A DNA stretch of 64,000 bases from positions 1 through 64,000 of the forward strand of contig NZ_JARVKV010000004.1 of the NCBI RefSeq assembly GCF_029813835.1. Direction: 5' to 3'. Made by a program: the position numbers and the translations under genes. Below are positions 41,787-49,298 of the stretch, one piece after another. Each line of letters starts with the position of its first letter. Within the stretch, counting starts at the first letter, position 1. A model generated the notes under the pieces. It searched no databases, was not told where the DNA came from, and saw only the letters and a list, made by a program, of their open reading frames with translations. The stretch comes from Streptomyces sp. DH37. Lineage in GTDB: Bacteria > Actinomycetota > Actinomycetes > Streptomycetales > Streptomycetaceae.

Positions 41787-42832
41787 CGCAGTCCTCGGGA
41801 ACGTTGAGGTCGTCTCGGCGGGCCGGTGCGCTCACCGGCTCTCGTGGCACCGCCGCAACGTTAGTGGTCACCCGGCGGAGGCGCAGGCCGGGTTGGCATA
41901 TTCGCCACCCTTCGCCAGCCCCCAACGAGTGAAAGCATCGTGACCCCCTGTGGACGGGCGGCACGATCATAACCCTGGTTTGCCAGGGGCAAGTTACCGT
42001 GCCCGGACCGTGACGTTAAGTCGTGCGCGCAACCCGCCAGCCCCGGCGGCGCCGTGCCCGGGAGGACGCGCGGGGCGCCGTGGCGGGCCGGTCCCGGGGA
42101 ACCCCCGAACACGGAGGCGTCGCCGCTGCGCGGTTCGACGTCGGTCCGGGGCCGGCCGCGGCCCTCGGGATCGCCGAGCCGGAAGACGCGGGTGTCGCCG
42201 GCGCCGGACGGGACCACGGGAGCGCGGGATGGCTCGTCCCCGTCGCGGCGCACCCCCGTGCGGACCTTCCCCCGGTGGAGGTTGCCGCGCGCGGTCCCGT
42301 ACCGGACGGTGCACGACCCGTCCCCGTACGCCTCCTCCACCGCACGCCGCGCCCACTCCCCCGACCGGGCGGGGAACGGCTCGACCGGGCGGGGAACGGC
42401 TCGACCGGCGCGTCGTCGCCGTCCAGCGCGGTGCGGGCGTGGCCCTACGGACACCGGCGCAGGTCCGGGCAGACCTGCGCACCGGCATCCGGCCGCCCCG
42501 GGGCACGCGCGCGGCGCGAACCGCCGGACGGCCGGGCGGGTGCGCCGCGCCCGGCGCCACCTCGGTCGCCGACCGCCTGGGACCGGACACCGGAACAGTC
42601 CGTCGTCCACGTCCACCACCCCACCCCCGGGAGCGGCGCCGGTACCGCTCCCGGCACCACCGTTCCACCGGATCTCCACATCTCCGCCCGCCCGCCGCAC
42701 GCACCGGCCGGCCCCCGTCCGCATGCCGTAGGGTCGCACTGGCCGGCGCGGGGCGGCCGGCCGCGGCGGGCGGCCCGCCGCCCCGCGCGGAGCCCCGGAA
42801 GCACCGGAGAGAACCCAGGACAAGGAGTACCC
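41787..42832. other. One-kilobase gene-free region between cvnA and a phosphatase gene
   Basis: Both flanking genes are read away from this region, so it holds their promoters. The part 41861-42010 is A/T-richer and probably includes the cvnA promoter. From 42020 to 42730 GC is high, but no frame shows consistent codon bias, a ribosome site or a recognisable domain. A minus-strand frame near 42010-42400 has a mixed composition and might be a decayed gene. A 20-bp duplication lies at 42362-42401. Confidence 0.5.
42362..42401. repeat. 20-bp perfect tandem duplication
   Basis: The unit CGACCGGGCGGGGAACGGCT occurs twice in direct succession, with the first nine or so bases of a third copy. It lies in the gene-free region. 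Confidence 0.85.
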
Positions 42833-43627
42833 GTGACGTCCGAGACCGTGGAGCCCGTACTGGCAGGAGTGCGCAACTTCCGCGACGTCGGCGGCCTGCC
42901 GACCGTCGACGGACGGCGGGTGCGGCAGGGCGTGCTCTACCGCAGCGGGCACCTGGCGCACGCGACCGAGGAGGACGCCGCCTTCCTCTCCCGGCTCGGC
43001 CTGCACACGGTCTTCGACTTCCGCAACTCCGCCGACCAGGCCCTGGAGGGCCCGGACGTGGAACTGCCGGGCGTGCGGAACGTGAACATCCCGCTGTCGG
43101 ACCCGGCGGAGGGCGCCGAGTTCTGGACGATGGTGCGCGAGGGCGACCTGGCGCAGCTCCGGGCGGCGCTCGGCGACGGCCGGGCCGAGGCCCGGATGGT
43201 CGCCTCGTACCGGGTGCTCGTCAGGGGCAGAACCGCCGAGCACGGCCGGCTGCTGCGCGCGCTGGCCGAGGACAGCGTCCCCGCCCTGATGCACTGCGCG
43301 GCGGGCAAGGACCGGGCCGGGCTGTCGATCGCGGTGACGCTGCTGGCCCTGGGCGTGGAGCGGGACGCGATCGAGGCGGACTACCTGGAGTCCAACGCCC
43401 CGCACCACCGCTACCGCGTGTACCGCTCCCCGAAGTCGGCCGACGGGATGTCGCCGGAGGTGATGGAGCTGATCGCGCCCCTGTTCGAGGTCCGTCCCGC
43501 CTACCTGCACGCGGCGTTCGACACCATCGACCGCACCTGGGGCGGGGTGGACGCCTACCTCTCCGAAGGGCTCGGTCTCACCCCGGCCCTGCGCGAGCGG
43601 CTGCGCGGCCGCCTGCTGGAGTCCTGA
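42833..43627 (+). CDS. Tyrosine-protein phosphatase (atypical dual-specificity/PTP family)
   Basis: The 264-residue protein has the P-loop HCAAGKDRAG (about 159-168), a CX5R motif whose Cys is the nucleophile and whose second half, KDRAG, is characteristic of the PtpB/lipid-phosphatase-like family. NFRDVGGL (about 15-22) is also typical. It may act on phosphotyrosine or phosphoinositides. GTG 42833 has AAGGAG six bases upstream. It is monocistronic. Confidence 0.88.
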   Translation: MTSETVEPVLAGVRNFRDVGGLPTVDGRRVRQGVLYRSGHLAHATEEDAAFLSRLGLHTVFDFRNSADQALEGPDVELPGVRNVNIPLSDPAEGAEFWTMVREGDLAQLRAALGDGRAEARMVASYRVLVRGRTAEHGRLLRALAEDSVPALMHCAAGKDRAGLSIAVTLLALGVERDAIEADYLESNAPHHRYRVYRSPKSADGMSPEVMELIAPLFEVRPAYLHAAFDTIDRTWGGVDAYLSEGLGLTPALRERLRGRLLES

Positions 43628-43650
43628 CCCCGGCGGGCCGGCCGCGCCCG

Positions 43651-44733
43651 TCAGCCCTCGCGGACGACGACGAAGTCCGCGAGGGCCGCGAACTGCTCGC
43701 GCACCCGGCCCGGCATGTCGACGCCGTCCAGGGCGGCGAGGGCGGTGGCGTGCTGGCGGCGGGCCTCCTGGGAGGTCCACTCGCGGCCGCCGGCCTCCTC
43801 GATCAGCTCGGCGCGGGCCGCGAACTCCTCCTCGCTGAAGTCCTCGAACTCCCGCTGGCTCTTGGCGGCGTCCGCGGCCAGCAGCCCGCCGAGCCGCAGC
43901 GCGGCCGGACCGCCCGCGGCCAGGGCGGCGACCACCGGCAGGGACTTCTTGCGCTGCCGCAGGTCGCTCCAGGTCAGCTTGCCGGTCGCCCCCGGGTCGC
44001 CCCAGATGCCCAGCAGGTCGTCGACGGCCTGGAAGGCCAGGCCCAGGTGGTAGCCGTACGCCTCCAGGGCGTCGGCGGTGGCGTCGTCCGCGCCGCCGAG
44101 GACGGCGCCGATGGAGGTGGCGCAGGCCAGCAGCGCGCCGGTCTTGTTGCCCTCCATCTCCAGGCACTCGGCGACGGTGACCTTCTCCCGGTGCTCGTAG
44201 GAGATGTCCTGCGCCTGCCCGTCGATGAGCTTGCGGGTGGCCAGGGTCAGACGGCGGGTGGCCCGCGCGGCCTCGGCGGTGCCCAGCTCCAGCAGCACCT
44301 CGCCCGCCAGCGCGAACAGCGCGTCGCCGACCAGGATGGCCTGCGCCGGGCCGTGCACCTTCCACACGGTGTCGCGGTGGCGGCGCTGCTCGTCGCCGTC
44401 CATCAGGTCGTCGTGGAGCAGGGAGAAGTTGTGGACCAGTTCCACGGCCACCGCGCCGGGGATCCCGGTCTCGGGCTCGGCGCCCGCCGCCTCGGCCGAC
44501 AGCAAGGCCAGCGCCGGGCGCACCGCCTTGCCGCCGTCGCCGTGCGCCGGGTTGCCCTGGGCGTCGGTCCAGCCGAAGTGGTAGGCGGCGACGGCGTCCA
44601 TGGGCGGGGCGAGCCGTGCCACGGCGGCGCGCAGCATCGGCGTGGCGAGGGTGCGGCCGCGCTCCAGCAGCGAGACGACACTCGCGGTGTCGACGGCTGT
44701 GTCCATCAGGGTCCTCGGGATCGCCGGGGTCAC
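43651..44733 (-). CDS. Polyprenyl (farnesyl/geranylgeranyl) diphosphate synthase
   Basis: The 360-residue protein has the first Asp-rich motif DDLMDGDEQRR (about 107-117) and the second DDLLGIWGD (about 240-248), plus GKAVRPAL near the start and GQAQDISYE. These mark a short-chain trans-prenyl synthase. Its place after hpnCDE suggests that it supplies farnesyl diphosphate for squalene. GTG 44733 is preferred over ATG 44706 because GAGGAG lies close upstream. It is the last gene of the module. Confidence 0.88.
   Translation of the reverse strand: MTPAIPRTLMDTAVDTASVVSLLERGRTLATPMLRAAVARLAPPMDAVAAYHFGWTDAQGNPAHGDGGKAVRPALALLSAEAAGAEPETGIPGAVAVELVHNFSLLHDDLMDGDEQRRHRDTVWKVHGPAQAILVGDALFALAGEVLLELGTAEAARATRRLTLATRKLIDGQAQDISYEHREKVTVAECLEMEGNKTGALLACATSIGAVLGGADDATADALEAYGYHLGLAFQAVDDLLGIWGDPGATGKLTWSDLRQRKKSLPVVAALAAGGPAALRLGGLLAADAAKSQREFEDFSEEEFAARAELIEEAGGREWTSQEARRQHATALAALDGVDMPGRVREQFAALADFVVVREG
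43655..43685. terminator. 11-bp hairpin inside the end of the polyprenyl synthase gene
   Basis: CCCTCGCGGAC at 43655-43665 pairs perfectly with GTCCGCGAGGG at 43675-43685. It lies 28 bases after the phosphatase stop and in the last codons of the convergent synthase gene, so it can terminate the phosphatase transcript. Confidence 0.6.
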
Positions 44734-44761
44734 GGGGTCTCCTCTGCGTTCGGTGTCGTGC

Positions 44762-46264
44762 TCACGCCGCCTCCTGGAAGACGTCGTCGTGCGGGCGGCC
44801 GAGGGCGGCCAGCGCTTCCCGGGCGGCGGTCAGCCCGCTGCGCACGGCGCCCTCCATCGTCGCGGGCCAGCCGGTGGCGGTCCACGCCCCGGCCAGCCAC
44901 AGACCGGGCGCACCGGTGCGGGCGACGGGGCGGAGGCGTCCGACACCGGGTGCGGGGGCGAAGGTGGCGGTGCGCTCCCGCGTGACGAAGAAGTCGCGCA
45001 CTTTCGCGCCGCGGGCGGCGGGCATCAAGCGGGCCAGTTCGGGAAGGTAGCGGTCGCGCAGGACGGCGACCGGCAGGTCGATCTCGTCCTGCGCGGCGGA
45101 CTGGGACACCGCGAGGTACTGGCTCCCGCCGCCCTCCGGCGCGTCGCGCAGCCCGGAGGCCGCCGTGCGGTCGAAGACCCACTGCACGGGGGTGCCGAGC
45201 GCGGCGAGGAAGGGGCGGTGGAGCACCTTGCGGTCGTAGACCACGTGGACGTTGAGGATCGGCGCGTCGCCGATGCGCAGCAGCCGCTCCGGTTCGTCCA
45301 GCGCGCCCTCGGGGAGCAGCCGGTGGGCCTCGCGCTGGTGGACGGCGAGGACGACCGTGCCGGCCTCCAGCGTCGTCCGGCCCCTCGGGTCCGTCGGGTC
45401 CGCCGGGTCCGTCGAGTCACTGCCCGCCGGCCGGCGCGCCCCGGTGTCCACGGCGACCCGCCAGGTGCCGTCCGGCTCCCGGGTCAGCTCCCGGACGCGG
45501 CTCTGCCGCAGCACGCGTACGCCGGCCTTCTCCAGCGCGGCTCCGGCGAGCGTGTCGTGCAGGTGTCCCAGCGGGACGCGGGACCAGCCGATGTCGGCCG
45601 CGCCGGCGTCGCTGAGCAGGCCGGTGGTGAGGACCATCGCGGCCAGCCCGAGCGAGACGTCCGGGGCGCGGGCGTTGAGGGTGGCGACGCCGACGAGGTC
45701 CCACAGGGCCCGTACCGCGCGGGGGGACTGGCCGTGGCGGCGCAGCCAGCTCGCGAAGTCCTGGGCGTCCAGGGCGGGATCGGAGGGGTCGACCGTGCCC
45801 AGGCGCCTGAGCGCCAGCGCGGCCCGCCCCACGCGCAGCCGCTCGGCCGGGGAGAGGTGCGGGTAGCGGGCGAGGGAGGCCCCCAGGTGGAGGGGGGCGG
45901 GCAGGGCCGCGCGGCGGAGCCTGCCCAGCCTGCCGCGCCCGGCGTCGTGGACGGGGATGTCCAGGCGGGGCTGGAGGGGCGCGAGCGCGCTCGCGCCGAC
46001 GCGCTCCAGGAACCAGCGGTAGGCGGTGCAGCAGCGCAGGTGGACGTGGTGGCCGTTGTCGACGGTCAGCTCCCCCGCGGCGCCGGCGCGGCGGAAGGAG
46101 AAGGCGAGCCCGCCGAGCCTGGGCGTGGCCTCCACCAGGGTGGTGGCGACCCCGGCCTCGGCCAGGCGCAGCGCGGCGGTGGTGCCCGCCAGTCCCCCGC
46201 CGACGACGACGGCGCGCTGGTCCGCCCCGTGCCGCGGGGCCCGTGGGTCGTGCGCGCCGGTCAC
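44762..46264 (-). CDS. hpnE: Hydroxysqualene dehydroxylase HpnE
   Basis: The 500-residue FAD-dependent amine-oxidase-type protein has the dinucleotide motif VVVGGGLAGTTAALRLAEAG (about 19-38), HHVHLRCCTAYRWF (about 73-86) and a C-terminal GLWLAGAWTATGWPATMEGAVRSG (about 458-481). HpnE reduces hydroxysqualene to squalene. A short Asp/Pro/Thr repeat (SDSTDPADPTDPRG) interrupts a loop near 292. It overlaps hpnD as GTGA. Confidence 0.9.
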   Translation of the reverse strand: MTGAHDPRAPRHGADQRAVVVGGGLAGTTAALRLAEAGVATTLVEATPRLGGLAFSFRRAGAAGELTVDNGHHVHLRCCTAYRWFLERVGASALAPLQPRLDIPVHDAGRGRLGRLRRAALPAPLHLGASLARYPHLSPAERLRVGRAALALRRLGTVDPSDPALDAQDFASWLRRHGQSPRAVRALWDLVGVATLNARAPDVSLGLAAMVLTTGLLSDAGAADIGWSRVPLGHLHDTLAGAALEKAGVRVLRQSRVRELTREPDGTWRVAVDTGARRPAGSDSTDPADPTDPRGRTTLEAGTVVLAVHQREAHRLLPEGALDEPERLLRIGDAPILNVHVVYDRKVLHRPFLAALGTPVQWVFDRTAASGLRDAPEGGGSQYLAVSQSAAQDEIDLPVAVLRDRYLPELARLMPAARGAKVRDFFVTRERTATFAPAPGVGRLRPVARTGAPGLWLAGAWTATGWPATMEGAVRSGLTAAREALAALGRPHDDVFQEAA

Positions 46265-47238
46265 CGGGCGCTCTCCCGGGGGGTCAGGCGGGCGGCCCGG
46301 CGGGCGTCGAGTCCGGACAGGCCGCGCAGGGCGACGTACGCCTTCTCGCGCGCCGGCAGGGAGACCCGGCCGCGCAGTACGGCGTGGGGGTCGCGGGCGA
46401 TGCGGGTCAGCAGGCGGTGGTAGATCCCGGCCATGGCGGAGACGCAGGCGGCCGAGCGGCGGTCGAGCAGCGGCAGCAGCCTCAGCCCCTCGGCGAACAG
46501 CGCGCGGGCGCGGCGCACCTCGAAGCGGACCAGCCCGGCGAAGTCGCCGTCCGCGGGCGGCGCGTGGCGGTTCAGGCCGGTGGCGCAGCCGAACGCCGCG
46601 AGCTCCTCGCGGGGCAGGTAGGTGCGGCCCTCGGCGGCGTCCTCGCGCACGTCGCGCAGGATGTTGGTCAGCTGGAGGGCGAGGCCGAGGGTGTCGGCGT
46701 AGTGGGGGGCGCGCTCGGCGCCGGGGGCGCCGGGCACGGTGCCGAAGACCCCGAGCGAGAGCCGTCCGATGGCCCCGGCGACGCAGCGGCAGTACTCCCT
46801 GAGCTCGTCCCAGGTCTCGTACGCGCGGCCGCGGACGTCCATCAGGACGCCGTCGATCAGCTCGTCGAGACCGCCCAGCGGGATCGGGAAGCGGGCGGCG
46901 GCGTCGGCCAGGGCGACGGCGACCGGGTCGGTGGCGTCGTCGGGGACCTTTCCGGTGCGCACGAGGTCGAGCAGGGCGCGGGTCTCCTCCAGCCGGGCGT
47001 GCTTGACCGCCGGGTCCAGCGGGCCGTCGCCGATGTCGTCGACGCGCCGGGAGAAGGCGTACAGGGCCGACATCGCCTGGCGCCGGCCGGCGGGCAGCAG
47101 CCGGATGCCGTAGGCGAAGTTGCGGGCCTGGCCGGCGGTGACGGCCTCGCAGTAGCGGTAGGCGGCGAGGACCTGCGGGGAGGGGGGAGGCGTCCGCTCC
47201 GCGCCGCGGCCGGCGGTCCGCTTCACCGCGCGGTTCAC
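46261..47238 (-). CDS. hpnD: Presqualene diphosphate synthase HpnD
   Basis: The 325-residue prenyltransferase of the squalene/phytoene synthase family has both Asp-rich motifs, FSRRVDDIGDG (about 62-72) and LTNILRDVREDAAEGRTYLP (about 186-205). HpnD joins two farnesyl diphosphates to presqualene diphosphate. GTG 47238 overlaps the hpnC stop; GTG 47226 is an alternative. Confidence 0.9.
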   Translation of the reverse strand: MNRAVKRTAGRGAERTPPPSPQVLAAYRYCEAVTAGQARNFAYGIRLLPAGRRQAMSALYAFSRRVDDIGDGPLDPAVKHARLEETRALLDLVRTGKVPDDATDPVAVALADAAARFPIPLGGLDELIDGVLMDVRGRAYETWDELREYCRCVAGAIGRLSLGVFGTVPGAPGAERAPHYADTLGLALQLTNILRDVREDAAEGRTYLPREELAAFGCATGLNRHAPPADGDFAGLVRFEVRRARALFAEGLRLLPLLDRRSAACVSAMAGIYHRLLTRIARDPHAVLRGRVSLPAREKAYVALRGLSGLDARRAARLTPRESAR

Positions 47239-48158
47239 CGCGCCCGTCCCAGGACGGCCGCGGTCTCGCGCAGCACCCCGGTCCGGCCGGGGCGCGGGGC
47301 GCCGGCCAGGACGTCGTACCGGGCGGACCGGATGGCGCGCAGGGCGGCCCGTCCGCCGCCGACGAATCCGGCGATGAGGATCTTCGGTATGCCGGGCACG
47401 CTGGCCACCAGCGGGACTCCTTCGTTCAGCAGTTCACGGGCGCGCTGCGCCTCCCAGGCGATCAGGGCGCGCACCGACGCGTTCGCGGTGGGGGCCGCGA
47501 GGTCGGCCTCGGTGACCCGGAAGCGCTCCAGGTCCTCGGCGGGCAGGTAGATCCGGTCGCGCAGCGCGAGGTCCTCGGCGACGTCCTGGAGGTGTTCGGC
47601 GATCTGCAGCGCGGTGCAGACGGCGTCGGAGCGGCGGACGCGGTCGGGGGTGGTGGTGCCGGTGACGGCCAGGACGAGCCGGCCGACGGGGTCGGCGGAC
47701 AGCTCGCAGTAGCCCAGCAGCTCCTCCCAGGTGCCGTACCGGCGGACCTTCTGGTCCAGCCGGTTGGCCTCGACCAGCGCGAGGAACGGCTCGGGGGTCA
47801 GCGCGTGGCGGCGCACGGTCGGCACCAGGGCGTACAGCAGGGGGTGGCGGGGCCCGTCCCGGCCCTCCGAGCCGGGGTCGCGGGCGGTGCGGAAGACCCG
47901 ACGCAGCTCGGCCTCGAAGGCGTCGAGCAGGGCCTGGCGGTCGCCTGCGCGGTCGGGGTCCAGGCCCAGCAGGGCGGCGTCGGCGCCGCCGGGCGGAAGG
48001 TCGCCGTCCCCGATGTCGTCCAGGAGGCGGACGCAGCCGTACACGGCCATCAGGTCGTCCCGCCAGGCCCGGGGGAGGAAGCGGGGGGCCACGGGGAAGT
48101 TCTCGCGCGCGGCCTTGTCGAGGACGGCGCGCGCCCGCGCGTCCGGCACGGGGGTCAC
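47235..48158 (-). CDS. hpnC: Hydroxysqualene synthase HpnC
   Basis: The 307-residue protein (from GTG 48158) has RLLDDIGDG (about 45-53) and LQDVAEDLALRDRIYLP (about 189-205). These fit HpnC, which converts presqualene diphosphate to hydroxysqualene. The start follows homologue alignment (AARENFPVAPRFLPRAWR near the N-terminus); no strong ribosome site is seen, and an upstream GTG at 48245 remains possible. It begins the module hpnC-hpnD-hpnE-synthase. Confidence 0.88.
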   Translation of the reverse strand: MTPVPDARARAVLDKAARENFPVAPRFLPRAWRDDLMAVYGCVRLLDDIGDGDLPPGGADAALLGLDPDRAGDRQALLDAFEAELRRVFRTARDPGSEGRDGPRHPLLYALVPTVRRHALTPEPFLALVEANRLDQKVRRYGTWEELLGYCELSADPVGRLVLAVTGTTTPDRVRRSDAVCTALQIAEHLQDVAEDLALRDRIYLPAEDLERFRVTEADLAAPTANASVRALIAWEAQRARELLNEGVPLVASVPGIPKILIAGFVGGGRAALRAIRSARYDVLAGAPRPGRTGVLRETAAVLGRAR

Positions 48159-48532
48159 CGGGGACCGCCCACAGCCATCGCCGTCACCTCTGTGTCTCTC
48201 CAACCGACAGTCCCGTCCCTTTCGAACGGCGGCGTTCCACGACACCCGCGTCCCTCATGCCTCATGCCACCGATGGCGTCCGCGACACCACGGAACCCGG
48301 GGAGGCCTGCGGCGTCGGGGGTGTCGGCGGCGTCGGCGACGCCTCTCCCGCGGGCGCCGCCCGCGGTGTCCGCGTACGGAACATCCTATTTCGGGCACGC
48401 CCCGCGCATGATCCGCTGCTCGTCCGACCGGGGGCCGGACCGTCCGGCACACCGTTCACCGGCACCGGCTCAGCTTACGTCGTACGCGGGGGCGGCCCGC
48501 CGCGCGGGTGGGCGGGCGGCGGGCCGGGACCG
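48159..48532. other. Gap between hpnC and tetR
   Basis: This 374-base interval lies upstream of hpnC and downstream of the tetR gene, both on the minus strand. The part 48370-48480 has mixed base composition and is the likely region for the hpnC promoter, though I cannot place -35 and -10 elements with confidence. No gene is apparent. Confidence 0.45.
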
Positions 48533-49198
48533 TCACTCCGGAGCCGTGAGTCCCCCGATGACCGTGGAGAGGGCTCCCTCGACGAGGGCCTCGCGCTGCT
48601 CCGGGGCGACCCGGGAGAGCGGCCCGTCCAGCAGGAGCACCGCCAGCCCGTGCACCGCGCTCCAGGCGGTGATCTCCGCGCCGGGACGCCGTTCGGCGGG
48701 CATCCGTCCGGTGTCGACGAGGGCGTCCAGGGCGCCGACGAGGAGCCGGAAGGAGCGGAAGGCCCAGCCGTCCGGGTCCCCCGCGGCCGGTGCGGCCCCG
48801 GAGGGGGCGCCGGCCGCGGCGGGGTCGTGGCGGAACGCCGTGCGGAACAGGCCGGGCTCGGCGAGGGCGAAGGCGACGTAGCCGCGCCCGAGGGCCTTGA
48901 CGCGCTCCTCGGCGGCCCGCCCGGCGTCCTCTCCTCCCCCGGTCTCCCCGGCCGTCCGCTCCATCGTCTCCGCCAGCCACCGCTGGCCGCGCTCCTTGAC
49001 CGCGTTCAGCAGATCGGCCTGCCCGGCGAAGTGGCGGTAGGCGGCGGTGGGCGAGACGCCGACCCGGCGGGCGGCGGCGCGCAGCACGACGGCCTCGGGC
49101 CCGCCGTCGCGGGCGAGGTCGGTGGCGGCCTCGACGAGCGCGTTGCGCAGATCGCCGTGGTGGTAGCCGCTCCTGCCGCCGTTCTCGGTCCGCGTCAT
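48533..49198 (-). CDS. TetR/AcrR-family transcriptional regulator
   Basis: The 221-residue protein begins with YHHGDLRNALVEAATDLARDGGPEAVVLRAAARRVGVSPTAAYRHFAGQADLL, a TetR DNA-binding domain (about 11-63). The rest is a TetR_C-type ligand domain with Arg/Ala-rich helices. It is divergent from the MMPL exporter and separated from it by 100 bases that hold two related palindromes. It probably represses both genes until it binds a transported compound. Confidence 0.9.
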   Translation of the reverse strand: MTRTENGGRSGYHHGDLRNALVEAATDLARDGGPEAVVLRAAARRVGVSPTAAYRHFAGQADLLNAVKERGQRWLAETMERTAGETGGGEDAGRAAEERVKALGRGYVAFALAEPGLFRTAFRHDPAAAGAPSGAAPAAGDPDGWAFRSFRLLVGALDALVDTGRMPAERRPGAEITAWSAVHGLAVLLLDGPLSRVAPEQREALVEGALSTVIGGLTAPE

Positions 49199-49210
49199 GG
49201 GGCACCACCT

Positions 49211-49266
49211 GATGTTGACAGCATTAACATTCCTCTGCGACAGTCGATGTTGACGCCGTAAACATC
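49211..49266. promoter_or_regulatory. Two TetR-type operators between tetR and the MMPL gene
   Basis: Two 21-bp imperfect palindromes, GATGTTGAC-AGC-ATTAACATT (49211-49231) and GATGTTGAC-GCC-GTAAACATC (49246-49266), share their left arm. The second is symmetrical at eight of nine paired positions. Their starts are 35 bases apart. Confidence 0.8.
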
Positions 49267-49298
49267 CTACGGCGCGCATCCGGACAAGGGGGAAGACC

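Noticed and set aside
41994..42731. Several open frames in the gene-free region before the phosphatase
   Set aside because: None has a ribosome site, consistent third-position GC or family motif; kept only as a gap of unknown content.
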